From an uncultured Synergistales bacterium (GTDB lineage Bacteria; Synergistota; Synergistia; Synergistales; Aminobacteriaceae): DNA of 6,580 bases. The stretch spans positions 1 through 6,580 of the forward strand of contig CAJORD010000089.1 in NCBI GenBank assembly GCA_905236605.1, written 5' to 3'. Below the pieces are notes generated by a model. That model ran no database searches, was not told the DNA's origin, and saw only the letters and a program-made list of their open reading frames with translations. Made by a program: the position numbers and the translations under genes. How positions within the stretch are numbered: the stretch's first letter is position 1; every line of letters begins with the position of its first letter. Below are positions 1 to 3,976 of this stretch, in pieces.

Positions 1-612
1 GTCTTGTTTCGGATTACTCATTGAGAGAAAATGTGCCGGATTTAAACTTACGAACAGTTTGAAAGAAATTTTCTTTGCCGAAAGTTCATCAGCAAATTGT
101 GCGTAAAGCCTTTGAAATTTACTTCCTGCTGTTTCGTCGGCAACACCCAATTCTTTACAAAGAGCCATGAAAATGCGGCTCAATTTCTTTTTGGGTGCAT
201 AAGCCTTCGGAGCAAGTTCATTTAATGCTGTAATATATTCAGTGGGATCGTCATCAGGTTGCGTAAAAAGTTTAATTGCTTCTTGAAGTAAAGCACGATG
301 TCTGTCATCCGGAAGTTCCCAGTAAATAGGTTGCGTAATATCCATCGCCAATCTGTCAATCAAACTGTAATCGGGATTGTGAGTTCTCGTTCCATTGATA
401 ACGAGCGCATCAAGTTTTTCGTCCCAAGCGGGAGATTTACGAAACATTTCGCGCAGAGCCGATTTTGCGAAAACGCTGTCCTTTGCGAGGCGATCGACAA
501 AACAACTGGAAATGTCATTGAGAACGCTCGTATAAGATGTGTGACGTTTATAATCGCTAATAGCCGTCCACAAATTTTTCTTTGTCAGTGCAATTTTTTC
601 TTTGTAGTCCAT
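1..612 (-). CDS. Phage protein of unknown function, C-terminus beyond the window
   Basis: The frame is open from the ATG at 612 to the left edge, giving 204 residues (MDYKEKIALTKKNLW...) with no stop, so only the N-terminal part is visible. The start is fixed by a GAGGAGGT ribosome binding site at 621-628, nine bases before the ATG. The visible part looks largely helical and soluble: no signal peptide or membrane segment, many charged residues, and a segment near the left edge reading FVSLNPAHFLSMSNPKQD that resembles a conserved motif rather than random sequence. I do not recognise the family. It is the third gene of the leftward unit and lies only six bases after the preceding gene, so the two are very probably co-transcribed and translationally coupled. 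Both would sit on the downstream product of hammerhead cleavage. Confidence is high that it is a gene; its function is unknown. Confidence 0.85.
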   Translation of the reverse strand, partial: MDYKEKIALTKKNLWTAISDYKRHTSYTSVLNDISSCFVDRLAKDSVFAKSALREMFRKSPAWDEKLDALVINGTRTHNPDYSLIDRLAMDITQPIYWELPDDRHRALLQEAIKLFTQPDDDPTEYITALNELAPKAYAPKKKLSRIFMALCKELGVADETAGSKFQRLYAQFADELSAKKISFKLFVSLNPAHFLSMSNPKQD

Positions 613-618
613 GTTGAA

Positions 619-1056
619 TTACCTCCTCAAATTTCCGTCATTGATGTAATTCGCAAAAATCCAGTTGCGACAAGTTCGCTGTTTAGGCGTGAAAAAGCCC
701 GGCGGATCAGGTTTGTAATCCTGAAAATGGATTTCTTTTGCGTCCGTAATTTTCAACCAAATGTTATGGTTATCAATTTCCACCGTGTCGCCGGTACTCG
801 GCACGAACGCAACGTGAGTGTTTTGATACCAGTCATAACCTGCGCTTAATCCGCAAAGGTAATAAGCAACTGCTTTCGGATGCTCATTTACGTCGATGTC
901 AATGTACGCATACGGCTTATGAAGTGTGCCGTAATAAACGCGATTGTCTTTGCCACCGATGAAGCACTTCGCGCAGCAGGTGTAGATGTTGACTTGCCGA
1001 ATGTCGCGCAGCCAAAAGAATTCGTGGTATCGCTTAACTTTTAAAGTCAAGTGCAT
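619..1056 (-). CDS. Hypothetical phage protein, 145 residues
   Basis: The ATG at 1056 is preceded by an AGGAGGA ribosome binding site at 1064-1070 with seven bases of spacing, and the frame closes with TAA at 619. The protein begins MHLTLKVKRYHEFFWLRD and is rich in aromatic and beta-prone segments, for example VAFVPSTGDTVEID and HNIWLKITDAKEIHF, which suggests a small beta-rich fold. A CCAKC cluster near residue 27 could be structural or metal-binding, but a fourth ligand is not obvious. No signal peptide or transmembrane helix is seen. Its last codons (AGG AGG TAA) double as the ribosome binding site of the next leftward gene, which points to translational coupling. Its own leader contains the 3' product of the hammerhead ribozyme, so its mRNA probably starts with a 5'-hydroxyl end and a short hairpin. 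I do not recognise the family. Confidence 0.85.
   Translation of the reverse strand: MHLTLKVKRYHEFFWLRDIRQVNIYTCCAKCFIGGKDNRVYYGTLHKPYAYIDIDVNEHPKAVAYYLCGLSAGYDWYQNTHVAFVPSTGDTVEIDNHNIWLKITDAKEIHFQDYKPDPPGFFTPKQRTCRNWIFANYINDGNLRR
621..628 (-). promoter_or_regulatory. Ribosome binding site overlapping the upstream stop codon
   Basis: GAGGAGGT on the minus strand sits nine bases before the ATG at 612. It overlaps the last two Arg codons and the first base of the TAA stop of the 145-residue gene. A ribosome finishing that gene would stop on the initiation region of the next one, the usual layout for termination-reinitiation coupling. It decides the start of the leftmost gene. Confidence 0.8.
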
Positions 1057-1083
1057 AGGCTTGTCCTCCTATAATTTATTTTT

Positions 1084-1095
1084 GCGGTTTCCCGC
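1084..1095 (-). other. Alternative 5'-terminal hairpin formed after ribozyme cleavage
   Basis: On the minus strand, GCGG (1095-1092), loop GAAA (1091-1088) and CCGC (1087-1084) form a 4-bp stem capped by a GNRA tetraloop. Four of its bases, and the first loop base, are also the 3' strand of hammerhead stem I, so this hairpin and stem I exclude each other. After cleavage between 1096 and 1095 it would begin exactly at the first nucleotide of the downstream mRNA. Terminal 5' hairpins are known to slow decay of bacterial mRNA, so a protective role is an inference. The SD at 1064-1070 lies about 13 bases downstream and stays unpaired. Confidence 0.55.
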
Positions 1096-1149
1096 GATCG
1101 CCCCGAAGGGCGATTTCGACCGATTACCAATCGGCACTCATCAGGCGGG
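1091..1149 (-). ncRNA. Type I hammerhead ribozyme
   Basis: This is a complete hammerhead self-cleaving RNA, read from 1149 down to 1091. Stem I is CCCGC (1149-1145) paired perfectly with GCGGG (1095-1091). The first core strand is CUGAUGA (1144-1138), giving C3, U4, G5, A6, U7, G8 and A9. Stem II starts with the required G10.1 (1137)-C11.1 (1118) pair and has a six-pair helix CCGAUU/AAUCGG (1134-1129 with 1125-1120) closed by GGU; a G-U pair and a bulged U lie between. The second core strand is GAAA (1117-1114), giving G12, A13 and A14. Stem III is seven pairs (1114-1108 with 1103-1097), including A15.1-U16.1, capped by a UUCG tetraloop. C17 is 1096, so cleavage is predicted between 1096 and 1095. 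Stem I is the open stem, hence type I. The ribozyme lies between two co-directional genes and would process their mRNA. No long stem I extension for loop-loop contacts is obvious, so it may be a minimal, slower form. Confidence 0.93.
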
Positions 1150-1150
1150 T

Positions 1151-1300
1151 TTAGTTTTTCTTGAAGTTTTCAACGAACTCGTAAAACGATTCATCTTCAT
1201 CGCCGAACTTCAGGTAGTTTTCCCAGTTTTCTTCCGATGCCCACTCTTTGTTCCAATCCTTGTCGCTGATCTCGTCCCAAAATTCATAATTTTTTTCCAT
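1151..1300 (-). CDS. Small acidic, aromatic-rich phage protein, 49 residues
   Basis: The ATG at 1300 is preceded by a perfect GAGGAGG ribosome binding site at 1310-1316, and the frame ends with TAA at 1151. The 49 residues start MEKNYEFWDEISDKDW and end FYEFVENFKKN. By count there are 16 Asp/Glu against 6 Lys and no Arg (net about -10), with four Trp and several Tyr and Phe. There is no signal peptide, no membrane helix and no cysteine. It is the first gene of the leftward unit, directly facing the divergent intergenic region, and its stop codon lies one base from stem I of the hammerhead. I do not recognise a family. Very acidic small early phage proteins can be DNA mimics or inhibitors of host or defence proteins, but nothing here shows that specifically. 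The strong start signal, full open frame and operon position make it a convincing gene despite its size. Confidence 0.8.
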   Translation of the reverse strand: MEKNYEFWDEISDKDWNKEWASEENWENYLKFGDEDESFYEFVENFKKN

Positions 1301-1388
1301 TTGTAATAACCTCCTCATTTATTACCAAACTTAGCAAACCATCTGGATTGTTATTAAGGCATAAAAGAAAACAGGAGGACAAAAAATT
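1301..1388. promoter_or_regulatory. Divergent intergenic control region
   Basis: These 88 bases separate the leftward and rightward units and should contain the start signals of at least one of them. The best rightward candidate is an extended -10 of the form TGnTATTAA (1349-1357) with a weak TTAGCA (1331-1336) upstream at a short 15-base spacing. It would start transcription near 1364, just before the AGGAGG at 1373-1378 that serves the ATG at 1389. No consensus leftward promoter is visible. The match is poor, so a phage activator or a promoter outside the gap is possible. The A/T-rich composition and the inverted repeat at 1303-1325 support a regulatory role. Confidence 0.4.
1303..1325 (-). 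repeat. Perfect inverted repeat with the Shine-Dalgarno in its loop
   Basis: GTAATAA (1303-1309) and TTATTAC (1319-1325) form a perfect 7-bp inverted repeat around a nine-base spacer. On the minus strand the spacer contains GAGGAGG, the ribosome binding site of the 49-residue gene, whose ATG follows three bases after the repeat. As DNA it could be an operator for a dimeric repressor. As RNA it could be an A/U-rich hairpin that displays or hides the binding site. The sequence cannot distinguish these. Confidence 0.5.
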
Positions 1389-1760
1389 ATGGAAATCAAA
1401 ATCACCATCGAAGCCCCGACTATTGTTGAGGCAATCAACAATCTTGCGGCAGCTATCGCAGGAAAAAACAGCAACTCAGTCGTTCAGAACGCGCCTGAAA
1501 AACAAGCATCGCCTGAAACGACGCAAACAAAAACGCCCGATCCCGTAAAAGAATCGAGCGCGGCAGTACCGCTTGCGGCAGCTCCCAAATACACAGTTGA
1601 GCAAATTATGTCGGCAGGAGCAACTCTTATGGACGCAGGAAAAGCGAACGAATTGATAGCACTTCTTCATTCCTTCGGCGTTCAAGCCGTTATGGATTTG
1701 AAACCCGATCAGCTCGGCGCGTTCGCAACAAAGATGCGTGAACTGGGGGCGAAGATATGA
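1389..1760 (+). CDS. Conserved hypothetical phage replication-region protein, 123 residues
   Basis: The start is the ATG at 1389, ten bases after AGGAGG at 1373-1378. The protein has two parts. The first is a short N-terminal segment (about 1-25, MEIKITIEAPTIVEAINNLA) followed by a low-complexity linker rich in Ala, Pro, Thr, Gln and Lys (about 27-66). The second is a compact helical C-terminal domain (about 67-123) reading YTVEQIMSAGATLMDAGK, then ELIALLHSFGVQAVMDL, and ending MRELGAKI. From memory this layout is common in Bacillota phages, just upstream of DUF2800 and DUF2815 genes; I know of no assigned function. There are no catalytic motifs, signal peptide or membrane segments. Its TGA overlaps the next ATG as ATGA (1757-1760), so it is translationally coupled to the nuclease gene. 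An accessory role in replication or recombination is inferred from position only. Confidence 0.88.
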   Translation: MEIKITIEAPTIVEAINNLAAAIAGKNSNSVVQNAPEKQASPETTQTKTPDPVKESSAAVPLAAAPKYTVEQIMSAGATLMDAGKANELIALLHSFGVQAVMDLKPDQLGAFATKMRELGAKI

Positions 1761-2926
1761 GCGATCACGCATTATTGTCGCCGTCAGCAGCACATCGTTG
1801 GCTTAACTGTCCGAGAGCACCTCGACTGGAAGCACAATTACCAAATAATGTCGGCAAAGATGCTCAAATCGGAACACTCGCTCACAGCGTTTGCGAAGTG
1901 ACAGCCAAAAAGCATTTCAACAAAATTAAACCGGCGGCATACACTCGCGCCATAAACAAATACAAAACAAGCCCATTGTGGGATAACGAAATGCTCCAAA
2001 CAGCGGAAACCTATACGGAACATTTAGCAGAACGAGCCATGCAATTTGAACATGAACCATACATCGCTTTTGAAGTCGATGTGGACATCAAAGATTATGT
2101 TCCCGAAGGTTTTGGACGCTGTGATTGCATTATGTTCGGTAACGATACTTTAGTTATCACCGATTACAAAAACGGCAAAGGCGTAAAAGTTGATGCGACA
2201 GAAAATCCGCAGTTAATGCTTTACGCACTCGGAGCGTTGAAATTGTACCGACCGATTTACGGCGCGGCGATTAAAAACATCGAAATCAATATCGACCAAC
2301 CTCGACTTGATGCTTACGAAAAATGGATTTGTTCAACTGAAGATTTGCTTAAATGGGGCGAAGAAATCAAACCGAAAGCTCAACTTGCTTATGCAGGTTT
2401 CGGCGAATTTAATCCCGGCGAATGGTGTCGTTTCTGTCGAGCCAACGGCGTTTGTCAAGCACAAGCCAAAGAGCAACTTTCAGCTTTCGACGATTTCAAA
2501 GATGCGGTATCTGATGATAAACCTGATCTTTTAACGCCGGAACAAATTGGAGATGCGCTTGAAAAAGGCAAATTACTTGCGGCTTGGTATGAATCCTTAC
2601 AGAAAATTGCTTTGGAAAAAATACTGGAAGGTATACGAATACCGGGTTATAAAGCAGTCGAAGGTAGAAGCAGTCGAGTTTGGAGCGATCAAGATACAGC
2701 GTTAAAGACGCTTGAAGAAAACGGCATTGAACACGCAGTAATTTATGACAGCGTTCCCAAAACGCTCGCGCAACTTGAAAAGTTGTTAGGTAAAGCCAAA
2801 TTTACAGAGCTGGTCGGAAGTTTTGTAGTTAAACCACAAGGCAAACCGACTTTAGCACCTGAAAGTGACAAGCGAATTGAGTACAGCAGTGCAGTTGCAG
2901 ATTTTGCGAATTTGAATGAAGTGTAA
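1757..2926 (+). CDS. DUF2800 family protein, predicted RecB/Cas4-like PD-(D/E)XK nuclease with Fe-S cluster
   Basis: This 389-residue protein matches the phage DUF2800 family. The N-terminus LLSPSAAHRWLNCP carries Cys18, and GTLAH supplies the conserved His43 of RecB/AddB/Cas4-type nucleases. The active-site pattern follows: Asp123 in GRCDCI, then Asp136 and Lys138 in ITDYK, then the QxxxY motif (Gln152, Tyr156) in NPQLMLY. After the nuclease core, Cys224, Cys227 and Cys233 (WCRFC..GVC) complete a one-plus-three cysteine set like the 4Fe-4S cluster of AddB and Cas4. The remaining C-terminal 150 residues are helical and of unclear role. The likely activity is cutting or trimming DNA during phage replication or recombination in the cytoplasm. 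Family membership is recognition from sequence; the Fe-S cluster and exonuclease activity are inference. Translation starts at an ATGA overlap with the upstream gene, with a G-rich SD-like stretch before it. Confidence 0.88.
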   Translation: MSDHALLSPSAAHRWLNCPRAPRLEAQLPNNVGKDAQIGTLAHSVCEVTAKKHFNKIKPAAYTRAINKYKTSPLWDNEMLQTAETYTEHLAERAMQFEHEPYIAFEVDVDIKDYVPEGFGRCDCIMFGNDTLVITDYKNGKGVKVDATENPQLMLYALGALKLYRPIYGAAIKNIEINIDQPRLDAYEKWICSTEDLLKWGEEIKPKAQLAYAGFGEFNPGEWCRFCRANGVCQAQAKEQLSAFDDFKDAVSDDKPDLLTPEQIGDALEKGKLLAAWYESLQKIALEKILEGIRIPGYKAVEGRSSRVWSDQDTALKTLEENGIEHAVIYDSVPKTLAQLEKLLGKAKFTELVGSFVVKPQGKPTLAPESDKRIEYSSAVADFANLNEV

Positions 2927-2933
2927 AAATGAG

Positions 2934-2938
2934 AGGAG
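2934..2938 (+). promoter_or_regulatory. Ribosome binding site that fixes the DUF2815 start
   Basis: AGGAG lies eight bases before the ATG at 2947. An earlier in-frame ATG at 2929 overlaps the binding site itself and has no SD at the right distance, so 2947 is the better start. This shortens the protein from 209 to 203 residues. Confidence 0.75.
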
Positions 2939-2946
2939 AAAAAATT

Positions 2947-3558
2947 ATGTATAACAATATTCCTACAAAAGTTTTAACCGGTGAAGTTCGTCTTTCCTAT
3001 GTAAATCTCGTTGAGCCTCGTGCCAACACTTATGATCCCAATGCTACACCGAAATATTCGGTTACGTTGTTGATTCCCAAAAGCGATACGGCTACCAGAG
3101 AAAATATCGAGGCAAGTATCGAACACGCAGCTAAAGACGCGCAAGGCAAAATTTGGAACGGCGTTCGTCCTCCTGTTATGCCTGTTCCGATTCATGACGG
3201 CGATGGCGTTAGAGAGAACGGCACAAAATACGGCGAAGAATGTAAAGGTTGCTGGGTTATCACAGCAAGCACAAAAAATAAACCGCAAGTGGTTCATCAG
3301 CGTGACATCAGAACTGAACTTTTGCCGCAAGACATTTACAGCGGAATGTACGCTCGTGTAACAATAAATTTCTTTGGCTACAGTCGTGCAGGAAAACGCG
3401 GTATCGGTTGCGCTTTGGGGAATGTTATGAAAACCCGTGAAGGTGAACCGCTTGCCGGAGGAGCTTCCGCAGAAGCCGATTTCGCAGATGTCGGACAAGT
3501 ACCGAGCAGTCAAAACAACGGCATCAATCCGCTGACCGGCGAACCGACAGCTTTTTAA
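2947..3558 (+). CDS. DUF2815 (Enc34-type) single-stranded DNA-binding protein
   Basis: The 203-residue product starts MYNNIPTKVLTGEVRLSY and continues with NLVEPRANTYDP and KYSVTLLIPKSD, both typical of the DUF2815 family. That family is linked to the ssDNA-binding protein of phage Enc34, an OB fold related in design to T7 gp2.5. It would coat and protect single strands at the phage replication fork. The fold region covers about residues 1-165, with YARVTINFFGYSRAGKRGIGCALGNVM near its end. An acidic, flexible C-terminal tail follows (about 170-203, including EADFADVGQ), as SSBs often use to recruit polymerase or other partners. The final residues are PLTGEPTAF rather than a highly acidic tip. 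It sits between the nuclease and the polymerase and is followed by a strong terminator, so it may be made in larger amounts than the genes downstream. Confidence 0.88.
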   Translation: MYNNIPTKVLTGEVRLSYVNLVEPRANTYDPNATPKYSVTLLIPKSDTATRENIEASIEHAAKDAQGKIWNGVRPPVMPVPIHDGDGVRENGTKYGEECKGCWVITASTKNKPQVVHQRDIRTELLPQDIYSGMYARVTINFFGYSRAGKRGIGCALGNVMKTREGEPLAGGASAEADFADVGQVPSSQNNGINPLTGEPTAF

Positions 3559-3576
3559 TCTAACTTAAATTCATTA

Positions 3577-3616
3577 GCCTCACAGTTACAGAACACTGTG
3601 GCTGTGAGGCATTTTT
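3577..3616 (+). terminator. Rho-independent terminator inside the replication operon
   Basis: A 15-pair hairpin joins 3577-3591 to 3596-3610 with loop AACA (3592-3595). The outer nine pairs are perfect (GCCTCACAG with CTGTGAGGC) and two G-U pairs lie mid-stem. It is followed by ATTTTTAT (T-run 3612-3616). The U-run favours rightward termination; the leftward side has no T-run. It would stop or reduce transcription after the ssDNA-binding protein gene. No promoter is visible between it and the next gene, so read-through or antitermination must feed the polymerase gene. Confidence 0.88.
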
Positions 3617-3637
3617 ATCATAAGGAGTGAATCTAAA

Positions 3638-3976
3638 TTGAAAAACTTCAAAATTGAATACGGCAACGGATTTATCAGCGTTGATGTTCATAATTATTTT
3701 GCGAAAGCTGATCTGCCTTCAATTAAAAAGCTGTTCAAAATTGCGAAAAATTTTTGTACTGAAACTCAGAAGTCCGAATTGATTCAAGCATTGAGAACTT
3801 CCAAAGAATACTGGGCGAAAAAATCGAATCGCTATTCTTACCCTCATCACAAATCTTTGCTCGACGATTTGACACCGACAACGGAAAAACAACTCGCTAA
3901 ACTGCATGCAAAAATCGACCGCATTATCGAAATTTTGCAAACGGAGAATTGGAAAAATGAAACATCTCTCGATTGA
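3638..3976 (+). CDS. Hypothetical phage protein, 112 residues, TTG start
   Basis: Translation most likely begins at TTG 3638, ten bases after AAGGAG at 3622-3627; no ATG or GTG is better placed. The protein reads KNFKIEYGNGFISVDVHNYF, then a Lys-rich helical region (about 27-60) containing KKLFKIAKNFCTETQKSE, and ends with a predicted amphipathic helix (about 85-105, including KLHAKIDRIIEILQ) that could form a coiled coil. It is overall basic and soluble, with no catalytic or metal-binding motif that I can see. Its last 20 bases overlap the start of the DNA polymerase gene, which implies coupled expression and perhaps a role as a polymerase accessory factor, though that is inferred from position only. 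It is the first gene after the internal terminator. I do not recognise the family. Confidence 0.75.
   Translation: MKNFKIEYGNGFISVDVHNYFAKADLPSIKKLFKIAKNFCTETQKSELIQALRTSKEYWAKKSNRYSYPHHKSLLDDLTPTTEKQLAKLHAKIDRIIEILQTENWKNETSLD

Noticed and set aside
298..849. Rightward open frame of about 183 codons opposite the two leftmost genes
   Set aside because: It is antisense to two genes with strong ribosome binding sites and lacks one of its own; it is a shadow of their codon use.
986..1306. Rightward open frame of about 106 codons across the ribozyme and the 49-residue gene
   Set aside because: It has no ribosome binding site, lies antisense to three well-supported leftward features, and its residues show no conserved pattern.
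1349..1357. Extended -10 promoter TGnTATTAA for the rightward operon
   Set aside because: Only four of six -10 bases match and the possible -35 is weak and too close, so I note it within the divergent region but do not call a separate promoter.
2511..2560. A second CTGATGA (2511-2517, plus strand) that could start another hammerhead
   Set aside because: It lies within the nuclease coding sequence and has no stem II, GAAA core or matching stem I. The minus-strand copies near 86-92 and 250-257 also lack the other parts and encode Asp-rich peptide.
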